64,000 bases of DNA from Aphrophora alni. Taxonomy: Eukaryota > Arthropoda > Insecta > Hemiptera > Aphrophoridae. The stretch covers positions 87,145,267-87,209,266 of the forward strand of contig OY740770.1 in the NCBI GenBank assembly GCA_963513935.1. The letters run 5' to 3'. Positions 40,140-52,165 of this stretch are shown in pieces; the stretch's first letter is position 1; each line of letters begins with the position of its first letter. The position numbers were made by a program, and so were the translations under genes. A model generated the notes under the pieces. The model had not been told where the DNA came from and did no database searches. It worked only from the letters and a program-made list of their open reading frames with translations.

Positions 40140-42370
40140 CCAGAATTTTTTTTGTCCAGGATTCGTTTTCGCGAAACAAAGAACGAATTATTCAATCCCC
40201 TGGAAGTGTAGGCTTCTGTATCTTGTCTGGCCTGGATTGAATAACCCCTTCAACAGTTTAGGTTGCCCCAAACTACCGGTACCCCCCATTTTTAATTAAC
40301 TACTTCCAGCTATTGTATTTAAGTTACCCTTATGCTCAGGGAGAACACGATTTTATTTTCCTTTCTTTTTTATTCCCTAGGGAGCGTGGTCTTGAGAATA
40401 CCTAGTAAATACAATATATCTTACCCTAATTACTAATGTTACCTGTAAATATAATCAAGATGTGTGGATAATTATACACAACTACACATTATTTTTGATA
40501 TTAACAAATGAAACTTATTTATTTCATCTGATTTGAAATAAACAAAAAAATCAATTTTATCAATAATAAGAAACAAAATTATTTAACACAGAAAATTAAA
40601 ATATCCTTTAGTTCTCATCATTATACAAAAAAAAGTCTCATACAATTTATGATTTTATTACTTTTTATATTTAGGTAGCAGATAGGCAATTACTTTAATC
40701 CAGAGGAAAATTTTATACCTAATACTACTATGTTACCAAAGAATTTCCTCTTATTAATCTCTGAACACTAATTTCTAAGCTTTAAATTTAATTAGTTGTT
40801 CAGCATTATTATATCAACATTTTAATACTATGAAAAAGAAATATCCACACACAAGTATTATATCTTAACCTACACAATTTTTAATTGATTATATTAAATT
40901 TATATCCCAGGAAAATCAGTTTGACTCTAACTTTAATTTTTGGCCAATTTTGCTTTAATAAGAAAGAGGGATAGTTTGAATAACTTTTCAGACCTTGACC
41001 GCCGTCTGGAAAATCCTGGTCTTGATGTTCCTGGATGGAGGGATGATTTTGATTCTCTGGTGTCCGGTTGTTGTTGAAGTTTACAGTTGATCCATGTGCC
41101 CTTAGCGAAGTTCCTGTGGCGTGTTAATTTTCATTAACTCTGGATGTATAAGATTTTCCACTTTTTCGGAACTCACTGCAGATTTGCTAATTTAACATTT
41201 CCTTCTCACTTCGATTTATTTCCTTTACAACTTGATCCTTAATACTAATATTTAACCATTTTAATTTTTTTTTGTAATTTTTCAGAATAGCTTCGGGCAT
41301 AGTAACACCTTTTACTTGTTTTAACTATTTTTTAAGAGAGCAATCGGGCATAGTAACCCCTTACTACTTTTTACACAACTTTTTCAGAGAGACTACGAAG
41401 TCTCGTGCAACTATATTTATAGCCTAAAACTATCGTATTCACATACCAATTTCTTTCCCTCGCAGGGATAATACGATAGTTCTTTATTTTCGTATTTCTT
41501 ACGTAATTCTTGCGTTAATTTTCCGTTCTAATGTTTGGTTTGTTTACCTATGAGTGAATTACCATGGTCCAAGTCATCTAATCTTTTATTTTAATTGTTT
41601 TCCTGTAATTAGTCATTTTAATTATTATGGCTGTCGGTTGGTATTCTTGACTCCGCCCATTTATACGTCACGAAGTACTGGAGTTTGGAACTCTACATCT
41701 TCAAACTTGCTACTGCAAAACTCCCTATTGTTTCTTCCTTTTCTCTTCTAGCGGTTTTCCTAACTGAATTTTGTTTTTTTAATTACCAGCATTTTGTAGG
41801 TCTTCATGGCAGCTTTCGTGTGGTGATTTTCGGTCCGCCCGTTCACCTGCAATTCGTTATGCAATAATCAGCGTGAATTTCAGTTTTTGTTTTTCACAAA
41901 TGTCACTTTAGAGTTTTGAAACTTCACCATTTTGTTTAGTTCCTTCAACAAATACACTAGCCGCAGCGAAGATTCTGTCTGACCTTCAGATCCTGGTTAT
42001 TTTTATACTTGGTTTCACGCTTCTTCGTTTGGGGGGGGGTTATTATTTACTGATCCCCCTAGGACTTACAGATTATCTAGTATACTTAATTCTAAACAGG
42101 TTTCATTTGTAATGTACACTACTTGTATAATACGGATTTTAGCAGAAGTGGACATATTGCAATTTATTTTTTAACGTTCATTTAAGTGATATTCTTATTT
42201 GAACTTCTGACTGTTGACAGCGATGAGGTGAATCATCTCGTAGCCATTCATTGCTTCGCACTTCCGGAAAGAGTTTTTTCTCCCCTTCCGCTACCCACAC
42301 GTCTTCTGTAGCTTTATTGTGTAAGTTTAACAGTTTCAACACTAAATCCAAAGCTAATTTCTTTTAAATG
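40140..42370 (-). other. Unidentified, degenerate, strand-skewed element with coding traces
   Basis: The + strand is pyrimidine-rich over this block, unlike its surroundings. On the - strand one frame from about 41,290 to 40,930 has only two stops in about 120 codons. It includes MPEAILKNYKKKLKWLNISI and, later, TGTSLRAHGSTVNFNNN and HQDQDFPDGGQG. Just upstream a 51-bp module containing 'ttactatgcccga' is duplicated (near 41,290 and 41,345). Hairpins occur at 40,189-40,243 (10-bp stem) and 41,428-41,481 (12-bp stem). The traces look like a decayed retroelement gag or host gene remnant; I do not recognise the family. Boundaries are approximate. Confidence 0.35.
41428..41481. repeat. 12-bp perfect inverted repeat, 30-base loop
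   Basis: Arms aactatcgtatt (41,428-41,439) and aatacgatagtt (41,470-41,481). Confidence 0.8.
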
Positions 42371-43919
42371 TTACACCTTTAAGCAAGATATGACGAAGGT
42401 TAGGAAATGTGTTCAAAATATCCTCAGTCCTGAAACAGAAAATGGTTAATGTTGACCTGATTTCCACAGGAACAGCGAATAAAATAAAAAGAGAAATAAA
42501 AACTCATTTGTTTCATTTTTATTATTCATTTATTTCATTTATTTTTTGTATATAACTGCTCAAAAGATGGAAAATTTAAAGTCAATTAAATTGAAAGTGA
42601 TATGCCTCACAATGAGGAGGAAGCCATAACGGATATTATAGGAAAAAAATACTGAATTTTTAAAAATAAGAAGCCAAGCAAATATGCATGAGATCTACAT
42701 GGGACCTCAAGCAAGAATTAAAATTTTTAATTTATCAGCTTATGCTTGAAACCTGGTAATAATTTACTCTATATTAGATATTCATAAAATTAGAAACTTT
42801 TGGAGACTATTCAGATTCTGTACATATTTATATTTCTGTTTCAAGATAGTCCTTACTACAAATAATATCAAAAGGTTTGTACAAATCGGTAGTCTACTAG
42901 AAGTAAAACACACCATGCACTTTGTATTATGATATTCTTGATACGAAATAATAAAATTTGAATTGAAAACAATAAATCAACATTTTTTAACAATTATTTA
43001 TAAGTAATTGTATTATGAAGTTTAATTTTATTGAAATTAGTTTTTACAAAATTACAAAGTGTAGAAGAAAACCTAGAACATGCGTCCAAAATGTTGTCTC
43101 TCTTGATGATAATATTATAAATTTTATTGAAGAATGGTCGCAATAAAACAAACCTATGCAGTTATTGAATGTTTTATCTCATTTTCCTGAGAGACCTTAA
43201 AACGAAAGGAAAAAATGTGTGATGAACTGATAGAATATTACTCTTAACAACAGCATGTGCATAGTGAAGATTCGCCTAATGAGCGTTTATAGGGTAGACT
43301 ATATGATGTTAAAGTAATATATGCTAAAGTATAAAATGATACTTATAGTAATATGATGCTAAATTTAAATGTTTGAAACCTTTGTTTCTTGTTTCTTCTT
43401 GTTGTTTTACGTCCACAACCGATAGGATTAAAGATATATTATGAAAATCTATTAGAAATTAATGAATTATTATGCTTAAATTGAAAATTTGCCGTAATTT
43501 GTGTAGGCCTATGTAAAGACTAATACACAACGTATAAATTAACTATTGTTATCAAGAGTTCTCGAACCTAGTGAAAGTTAAAAGTTAAAGTGAAAAATAC
43601 CAACATAGGGAAATGTGGAAACTAGAAAAAATCGATAACCTAAAAAAATAACTCAAGCCTAAACCTAGGCCGGGGCAATCAAAATTAAGACTAAATACAA
43701 ACTTGATCAAATAAAACCATCAAACACAGGCCTACACAAAGGACGGTAAGCAAGTGATTGTTAAAGATGTTGAGCTAAAAGAAAGTCTTTCCATCAGTTA
43801 TTGAGGTATACAACTCTTTGCCCTTTAGTCTGCGATAGTCATTACTCCTACCTCGAGTTTCAGCGGCAAAATTTGAGTCTTATTTAAAGTAGTAGACATT
43901 GTAACACAGATTTTAAAAT
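42371..43919. other. AT-rich DNA, nothing recognised
   Basis: No exon or element identified. The last few hundred bases may belong to the 3' part of the PLE relic that follows on the - strand. Confidence 0.3.
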
Positions 43920-44217
43920 CAGTTTTCATTTAAGGAAGATGGCTTTTTTTTACACTTGTTCCAAACAAGGATTCTTGTAATAGGATTCTTCGATGGATTT
44001 ATATATGAGGGTTCGGTTAGTTTTCGTTTATTTAAGTTTTACATTAGGTATTATTTTTACCTCATCCCAAATTTGAGTAATTTTCGAACCAAATATGTTG
44101 GGCTATTTTCGATTTATCTGTTAAGTCTAATAGCGCGTTCTTTTTATGTTCACTAATTCTTTTATTTATTGTTCCTTTGGGAGTTTTTACGATGTAAAAA
44201 TATATTTGAAGCTTCAC
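43920..44217 (-). pseudogene. GIY-YIG endonuclease relic of a second Penelope-like element
   Basis: From 44,217 leftwards one - strand frame gives YFYIVKTPKGTINKRISEHK followed by a segment with SKIAQHIWFENY. This matches the middle of PLE GIY-YIG domains (YIGkT...Ri.EHk......SaiAqH....H). After a frame change the trace continues with IWDEVKIIPNVKLK, a stop, and TLIYKSIEESYYKNPCLE. These fit the 'Wd.akil....R...Es..I......N' block that closes the domain. The RT part is absent. The reading is by motif only; a related GIY-YIG retroelement is possible. Confidence 0.55.
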
Positions 44218-44971
44218 AATAATTAGAGGTTCTTAAAAGTACCGTAGACAAAAGGTTTTTCTATTCTGTTCATAAGCATGTAAAATATAAAAGAAACTTC
44301 AATTTATTAACTCCTATTGTCTAAAAATATCAGCAACGACCTCAGGGCAGGCCCTAAATATCCTTATCTTTTATAAGGAATATTAATTAGGCTTTACCAT
44401 TTTTACAAATGTTAAACATTTCTAATTATGGCAATACATCAAATATAATAAAAATCAGAACAAAATTTAAAAAAGGTAATAAAACATAATAATTTTTTAC
44501 CAACTACATAATGCATAATAGAAAAAGCATTTATAGATCTCCGTTCTAAACTTTGACTATCAGCATATTTGTTCGACTCGACGGAATTCGGTTTTATTTT
44601 CTCCACATTTCTCTAAACATCAAAAGTTTTAAAATGATATCTTACACAACCTTATTTTACTATTTAAATATTCCAGTCCGCCCTTCAGAATCCACAAAAC
44701 CGTTATTTGCCCCAAAAAAACCTAATGTTCAGACCAAACCAAGACTGCCAAACCCTGAATTGTTTTTAACCAATTGATAACAAAAAAAATTGAGGGCCTG
44801 GAGTTTTATGGCCATACTGTATTTTTATAATAACAAGTTTCAGTAAATCTTAGTCAGAATGGTACAAAAATACAAAGCCGGGTAAGTAACATGATGTACC
44901 ATCGGACTACTTTAGTTGCATTAATGACCTAACTGGATGCTCCTAGTGCATAGGCTTATTTGTGTCTGTGT
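44218..44971. other. AT-rich DNA; one candidate exon
   Basis: Apart from the candidate exon at 44,687-44,777 and the diverged leading part of the 45-kb repeat (about 44,860-44,971), nothing is recognised. Confidence 0.3.
44687..44777 (+). CDS. Candidate short terminal exon, Pro/Lys-rich tail
   Basis: A plausible acceptor (ttaaatattccag, ending 44,686) is followed by about 30 codons to TGA, with RPSESTKPLFAPKKPNVQ and then TKPRLPNPELF. The composition (Pro, Lys) and local GC exceed the surroundings. No family is recognised and no upstream exon is visible. It may be chance. Confidence 0.2.
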
Positions 44972-45409
44972 AAATCAAAATATTTGTCCACCGTATAATA
45001 ATCCCACATTAGGTTAATATTAAAACACCATTCAACCTTGAAAGATAACTTAGCTAAAATTAACTGAGCGTTAACCTTATTTTAACTCAGAGTTACGATA
45101 CCTCTGCATTGATTTCTAAATGTGGACCTTTATCAACCCGTCAAAGGTAATTAATGACGAAGTTTAAACGAGTTCAATCATTTATAAATAGCTGTTTACG
45201 CTTGGAAAACTTTGTAAAGCCGCGTTTATATCGTAATACACCCTAAGTAGTGACGTCATTACGGGAGCACTTTCATCATTTCACACTGAAAATAAACCGT
45301 ATGTAAAGTGCATACATGAAACACATAACTATAGTCTACACTGAGTAATATGACACGAATTTATTATTACTAAGATTGATGTTTTGAATAGAAAATCAAT
45401 CATCTCGTC
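44972..45409 (+). repeat. Copy 1 of a young 440-bp dispersed repeat
   Basis: This segment recurs in the same orientation at 60,350-60,789. By eye I count about six substitutions and three small indels, about 98% identity. About 100 bp further upstream show weaker similarity. Both copies keep 'agtgacgtcattacgggag', containing the perfect CRE-type palindrome TGACGTCA, and end with a small gattga/tcaatc hairpin and 'tctcgtc'. No clear terminal inverted repeats, target duplication, poly-A tail or coding frame was found. Confidence 0.9.
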
Positions 45410-45769
45410 ACTGATGTTGCTTTATTCTTTACGTTTATAAAAGGCCTTTCTCACTTATAGCTTACCGGTAACATTCATGTCATCTACAATTCATACGGTC
45501 AAAATTTACAAATTGAGTTCTTTCTTGAAAAACCTAGGTATACATTATTTTCTAATAATAGTTTAGGGAAATAAAATGTTAATATTATAAACTAAATAAT
45601 AGTTTCTAATAATAATAGGGAAAAATTATGGGATTTGTATAATTTTTTATTTTTTGACAAAAACAAACTTTAAAATATACGTATTACAAAGATGCGTCAA
45701 TAAACGGGTGTCGAATTTTAGCAAAATATCTTTTTTTAAATCCTCCGAGTTGAAATTTTTTTTTTTTTT

Positions 45770-45905
45770 CTTAATGAAGACTATCACTTTTCTGTATGTC
45801 TGTCTTTCTTCTGTTGTTTGTCGTCTGTCACAAGTGTCGTCTGACCTACAGCTAAAACGACTGGACCGATTGTAATAAAATTTTACCATATCTCTGGACC
45901 TTTAT
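45770..45905 (-). repeat. Fragment of a widespread insect dispersed repeat
   Basis: The + strand has 'ctgtctttcttctg...gtctgtcac' and 'aaaacgactggaccgattgt' followed by 'aataaaatttta'. Phrases of the type 'aaacggctggaccgattttgatgaaattt' are very common in dispersed insect repeats, often near LINE 3' ends. Assigned by recall of that phrase only. Confidence 0.35.
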
Positions 45906-46448
45906 TTCATTTGTTTTAACTAAAAATTTGTGTTACTCATCATAAGAAATACACAAAATTATAATTTTATAAACATCAGCTCGAAGATTTTAATAATAAA
46001 AATTTGTATGATGGGTAGTTTTTTTTGAAATCACTCATAAAGATGTTATAAAAGAAGGCATTTCTTAGAATCTATTGTAACGATAGCATAATTTTTTTTT
46101 TTTATAAAATGTCTTAAATTAATGTCAAATTAATTTTGGTTATTTAAATTAATAACCCAAACCAGTGCCTAAAATCACTGTTAAGGAATAATTTTTTTAA
46201 ACAAAAACCTGGATCGCCGTCGTTTAAACTGGATTTCGTATTAAACTGTAGAAGAACATTCAATCTTCTTTAAATTCTTAATTAAATATTGTTAAAAATA
46301 ATTTACAAAATCTAAGACGGACTCACATATTTGGCAACAAATACTTTGTTTGGTCAGTATTTTAATTGTGACTGGTTTGGTCAGAAAGCTTATATAATAT
46401 TTCAAATTTCTTTAAAACATATTTAAAAATTTTAATAGTTTAATTTTT

Positions 46449-47288
46449 AATAATGGTTTGAATATACCCCTAACCACAATCAATATGAAAAATAAATAAA
46501 ACACAAGGACGGTTTGAACAATTATGAAAGCATTTTCAAGCTAAAACAATTATTATTGATAACAGGTTATTGAATGCAGATAAAGGTCCCATCCCTAATT
46601 TTTGTGTTTTCTCATTATTGAACCAAGATAGATTTTAGGTTATTTCAAAATCAACAAATGTATTTTACTTATAAGATCCATACAGATATTACGTTTTTCA
46701 AAATTAACAAATGCATTTTTTTGGTTGTAAGATATATACAGATATTAAGTTATAACAAAATTTACATATGTAGCCTATTATATTTGTTGTAAGATCTATA
46801 TAGATATTAACTTTCACAGTAATTTTAAGGAAAATATAGATATAAACTTGTCAAAATTAAAAATAATAATAATAAAATAAAATTAAAATTAAATGTATCT
46901 TATTAGTGGTAAGGTTTACAGAGATATTTCCAAGGAGCAGGCCACCTGTTCTTAATTGATTTGTTAGTGGTACAGTTATCTTTCACCCCACTCCACAGGT
47001 CAAAGACATAAAACAATGACAAAGGGCCAGGCCTAGGCTCCATCTTACTGGTTAACTGATCTGGGGAGTGGGAGGGATTTTAGCTTAAAATCTTGATATT
47101 GTAGTTTTACGTTTAGTTTTATTTCACAAATAGAAGTGTACGTTTAGATATAGTAGTCTATAGTTTAGAATGAAGACCCTCTGATGATGATAACCATGTT
47201 ATCGAAATGTGCATTAGGGTGTTATCGAAATGTGTTTTATTTATTGTTCCTAGTGATTGTGGTTTAGGGGTATATTCAAACCATTATT
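46449..47288. mobile_element. 840-bp inverted-repeat element with hammerhead and internal tandem repeats
   Basis: Terminal inverted repeats: left 46,449-46,482 and right 47,254-47,288 (aataatggtttgaatatacc, then cctaaccacaatca, one 1-base indel). Weaker pairing to 'aataaataaaacaca' gives about 57 bp in total. Inside, roughly 60-bp units recur between 46,628 and 46,815 (gtaagatctatatagatatt and variants). Near the right arm a hammerhead-like motif lies at 47,176-47,220. Shared sequence with the 26.8-kb element includes the flank after the right arm. No protein-coding capacity. Best explained as a non-autonomous PLE-like or MITE-type element. Confidence 0.75.
47176..47220 (+). ncRNA. Candidate type I hammerhead ribozyme
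   Basis: All three stems can be drawn. Stem I is ACCCT (47,176-47,180) with AGGGT (47,216-47,220). The core CTGATGA is 47,181-47,187, followed by one extra T. Stem II is GATAAC (47,189-47,194) with GTTATC (47,198-47,203) and loop CAT. GAAA is 47,204-47,207. Stem III is minimal: A-T, T-A, G-C from ATG and CAT around TG. T at 47,215 would be the cleavage nucleotide. Hammerheads with tiny stem III are known from Penelope-like elements and related repeats. The extra T after A9 and the short stem I may weaken it. A 15-bp piece (tgttatcgaaatgtg) is repeated at 47,220-47,234. Confidence 0.6.
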
Positions 47289-47780
47289 GTGAATTCATCA
47301 CAGTGCTCAAAAAGATTGTATTTTAATGTTTTAGCTTAATAACAAATGTGTAAAATTGTTAACTATTTCGTATCCCTGTAGAACCTCCACAAAGTTGTTA
47401 CTCGTGAAACACTATTAATATCTTATACCATTTTTAAATGTAGCTGTGGATGGATGTACTGTAGGCTACGTTTATTGAATTTCATATGAAAGTACAGAAT
47501 GAACCAAAAAATCATGAATCTGTTTAACACTCTAGTTAGCTCAATATATAAATTCTGTTTATGTATTTAAAATTTATGTTAAAGAGCTACAATAATATTT
47601 GAAACTGGTGAACTCTTAATCGAGTTGTTATTATAATAAGGAAAGTTAGTATTCATACCTCCACGGAGTTTTGTAGGTGGGATTAGCATTAAAAATGATT
47701 AAAAGTAAACTTCAAGCTAAACTCATTTTAATTGTCTACTATAAAGTAACGGAGTAGTGAATACCAAACTTCAATCCGTT
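47289..47780. other. AT-rich DNA; begins with the shared repeat flank
   Basis: The first 36 bases match the flank of the 26.8-kb element (cacagtgctcaa, aagattgta). The remainder shows nothing. Confidence 0.35.
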
Positions 47781-48400
47781 TCTCAATCCAAGATGGTGGC
47801 CAAAAATATTTGAGAAAAATAATGTATGTCCACTCCTCTAAAATAGTTCTCAATATGAGATATAAACATTTAAAAACTATTTGAAACTAGTAGCTACCGA
47901 ATAGGAAATGGTTATTACATCTATCGCATCCTTGATTAAAATACATGGGGGAAGATTGCTAATAACAATATTATACTTCATATATCAAATTATTTAAAGA
48001 TTTTACCATGCTTTACGTTTAAGCCAGTAAGCGTTTTTATCGCCATCTTGTATTGGGAGTTCGGGCTAAAGGTTAGCTTCCACTGTTGCGTTTCTATTCA
48101 ACAGGAATTTAAAATGAAGTAGCTCTTGACCTGTACTTACGTTTGAACATTTTGAGTTAGTCGCCATTAGCCAAGGTAGAGATATGAAAGAACATATTGC
48201 CACATATTTTCAGTGAAAGAAAATAATTACGAGTTATATTTAATTGTGTGCTTACATTTTACCCACCACCTTGGATTGGGAGTACATATTGAAATTCTGT
48301 TTTAAGAAATGAGTTAGTTTTTAATAGACTTTTTTATAAAATCTATTCCTAGTTCAGTACTTAAACTTGGACATTTTGAGCTGGGCAAATAAACAAATTA
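47781..48400 (+). repeat. Diverged tandem repeat, period about 226 bp
   Basis: Two units align through 'gccatcttgtattgggagt' (about 48,040) and 'ccaccttggattgggagt' (about 48,268), each followed about 95 bp later by 'gaacattttgagttagtc' or 'ggacattttgagctgggc'. A third related phrase is inverted near 47,785 (caatccaagatggtggcc). No coding sequence. Confidence 0.5.
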
Positions 48401-51400
48401 CTGTTATTATCGCGATTCCTCATATTACATATCGCACGAACAAAATAATGTTTTTATATCTCGAACGAAATACAAGTTAAAATAGATGTGCATGATATTG
48501 GTAAATGTATATTTAAACGTGTTGACCCAAGTGTCAAGACTCCGTGAAGGAGATCAAATACCCAGAATTTCTGTAAAACAAATTCAGTATTCACATGTAT
48601 TAAAAATATAATTAAATCAATATAGCATTTGCGTGAAATTTTATTTTAACTGCGGTCTAGGCTTATTTACCCATATTTATTTATTTTAAACGAAAAAACA
48701 AAACTAATCAATTCCGTCGAACAAGCAAATTGTATCAGAATGAATCATATGTTCTAGAATAATACCTGTCATCTGTTCGTCTTGTTCGTTTGTATATGCT
48801 TCAATTTTCCTGCAAACTACTAAACTTATGTCAATGAAACTGGTCAAAAATATCCCTATGCATACATCACCAATGTACATCACATCTTCATGTCATTTAA
48901 AAATGGAGGTTGTTTGGAATAATTTATTATGAATAACATCTTACCTATGATGTTGTATAATTGTATACAGCTTGATATTAAGAATACAATAATCAGAATA
49001 CGACTGGCTAAGTTAAAATAAGGCCATTGTTAGCTAAGAAACAGAATTGCAATTCTATAACTTGGATAAAAATAAGATAAAAAATTCTGTAATTTGTAAT
49101 TTTAGTTCCAGTTCACTAAAATTTGGCAGATATAGCGTGACATTAGAAGACAAAAGTAATACAATTTTAAATTAATAGATTCAGTAGTAGTAGTTGTAAT
49201 GAAAGTATTTCCAACTAGTCTTGTCTTCAAAAAAATAATGTTTTGAGCAGAAAAAATTAAAATTCACAGACGTATTCAGATTTTACCTGCAGAAAAGCCA
49301 TCACAATATATATTTATTTTATAACATAGAGTATTTATTTTTTCGGAAAATGAGCAAAATTGTGTAAATAGATTGTTTAAATAAATAATTAATTGTGTTT
49401 ATAACTAAATAATTGTATCCTAAAGTAAAAATTGTATTGAAGATTTCGCTAAGGACACTAAAACCAGACCAAACGAGCAACTGAGAACTGTGTATTTCCT
49501 TCTTTGTCTCAACTTTACAGAACATTAACATGAGTATGCATGTGCTCTCTTCACAATAAGCAATGATCAAACAATGCTATCTTTATTTTAGCTAACATGA
49601 TCAGAGGATATTGTGTTTATTTTTCATTATGTGTTGCTTATGAATATGTTGGTGTAGTTAAATGAGTATACATGTTTTTGGTTAAATTTCTAATTATTTT
49701 TTGTATTGGGTAAGAATTACGTTTTTTAGAAACACATCGTTAGGGACCTGGCATGACAGAAATACAAAATAATTACTAGACAAACAGATTTATACATAAA
49801 AAATGATGAAATATAATGGAATACATTATACAACTAAAGAAAAAGAAGTTACTGATTATAGAAAGTTACCTCCCCGAACACATATACTCGATGAACTGTT
49901 GTAGGTTGTGGAAGTCTGCCTGTCCAAAACAAATGCTTATGTAACGAATTCAAGTACAAGCGAACTGGATTGAGTGGGCCAATTCTTATCTATCAGTGAT
50001 CTCGCCTTTAGCCCACTTTCTACCATATGACATAATATGGAGATTATCTAGAGTTCTGTGGTTGTAGTTCGTCAAAATTATTGAACGACTGTGTGCTTAC
50101 ATAAGTTTGTACGCCTAGTCTGTGCCTTCCAACTTTAAAATATTTTAAAATTGTACATCATTTAATAAAATTAATGACTCCCTTCTTAAGGTTGCATTAA
50201 TTAAACGTCTCTAGTAATTATTTCTCTAAAAGAGAATTAGATGAAAACAATATTTTAAAAATTAAACAGCTTCATTTCTTACAACATCCACAAACGTGAG
50301 CTTTTGGAAATATTTATATATTCTACTGTAATTATTTATTCCAGATCGCAAAATTACTTGCTCTAGTTTGTGTAAAGCAATTCGAAATTCCACTTTTTTA
50401 TTCACAAACTAATATTTTTTCTCGAGTGCGTACATAATTTGCATTTTTAACGAAAACTATTATTAAAATATTTTATACCAAAAATAAAAGTAATTATTAT
50501 TAAAAATATTTAGAAATTCTACGGCTCCATAAAACATAACACAATACTTTAAATACACTAACTAATGTATAAATATGGAACAAGTAAACTTGTACTCATG
50601 AATCATGTAGTTACTTTAGGTTTATAACAAAAGCAGTTTTTTCAAATGTCGAAATAAAAAAATATTTTGAATAAAAATTTCCATTTAAATGAATCTGTTA
50701 AAAAAATATTGTCTTCACGGAATGCTTGCCATATGTGTTTTCTTCTTGACCATCACAAAAATCTGCTTTATATGGTAAATGTACAGAAGGATTTGATGTT
50801 AATATTTACAACTTCATCTTAATGGCAAGTGGGGGTAGTAAGTCTGTCTTTTAAAATAAAGACAAATGTCACGATCTTATTAAATTTTAAAAATTAACAC
50901 AAGAAATTTTTTTTAAAGAGTATATCTTATTATTTTAACAAGAATTAGGTCTAGTGAGACTTATTACAGAAATTACCAATAATTACTCCGTATCCAGCTT
51001 TTTACTTATGAGAATTTTAATAATATAATGATATTTTATAAATATCAACATTTATCAACAAGAACTATTTTTTATCATGCAGTTACTTTGTAAATAATAA
51101 ACTCTATGGGATATCACCCGCATGGCACCCAAAATATTCCACTACATACCGTGCTAGTTTGTAGTCATTGGTATTGGTCTGTCTTTCTTCATTTTTCCTG
51201 CGTTTTATTTTCTGTCTTACCTAACCAAACTTAAGCTTGCAGTTACAAAGAGCAAAATCAACACATTCGTTCGCTGTTAGAGTTTTTGAATTTTTTTCTG
51301 TGTTAGTCATATCGTCTGTATTTATGATCATTTAAAAGGACCAAGTTTAAAATTTATCGTAACTAACAGTGACGCAAATAAAGAATATTTGAATTATATA

Positions 51401-51619
51401 TTAAGTATTATTTACATTTCATAAGTATATAGGTACTGTTAAAGTACAGATTGCTTTTTTCCAGAATATTTATGTATTTAGTTGACTTATTTAATTAACT
51501 CCGGAAGCCCAACGAATAATAAATAATTATGAAAATTATTTAGATATTTATTGAAAATTAAATGAAATATTAATACGCAAGTATTATTAACCCTTATTTT
51601 TATTTATCTCCAAAGTAAT
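48401..51619. other. AT-rich DNA, nothing recognised
   Basis: No exon or element identified. The 49,860-50,130 part is GC-richer and has moderately open frames on both strands, but no family resemblance. Confidence 0.3.
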
Positions 51620-52165
51620 GTTGTAATTGATTTGATTTTACGTATAGATGTTATAAATGTGAGTCTATGTTTTCAATGTATTTTTATTTAAAGTATTACA
51701 ATCATATTTATTTTGCAACAATAAGTGGTAACGTTAGTCCTAAATATTGGTTTCGATTTGATTTACATATAGATGTTATAAATATGAGTTTATTTTATTA
51801 ATATATTTTTATTTACAGTAATAAAATCATATTTATTTTGCAAGAATAAGTGGTAACTTTAGTCCTAAATATTGGTTTCGATTTGATTTACATATAGATT
51901 TTATAAACGTGAGTCTATGTTTTTAATATATTTTTATTTAAAGTAATAAAATCGTATTTATTTTGCAAAAATAAGTTGTAACGTTAATCCAAAATATTGG
52001 TTTCGATTTGATTTACATATAGATGTTGTAAATGTGAGTCTATGTTAATAATATATTTTTATTTAAAGTAATAAAATCGTATTTATTTTGTATATATGTT
52101 TTAAATATATTTTTATTTAAAGTAATACAATCATATTTATGTTGCAAAAATAGTGATAACGTTCT
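51620..52165. repeat. Minisatellite, about 4.3 copies of a 125-126-bp unit
   Basis: Units start with 'tttgattttacgtatagatg' or 'tttgatttacatatagatg' at 51,631, 51,757, 51,882 and 52,007. Each continues 'tataaatgtgagtctatg', 'atatttttatttaaagta', 'aatcatatttattttgca' and 'aataagtggtaacgtt'. A shortened last copy runs to about 52,165. Copies are much more alike than in the 9.7-kb array. Confidence 0.9.
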
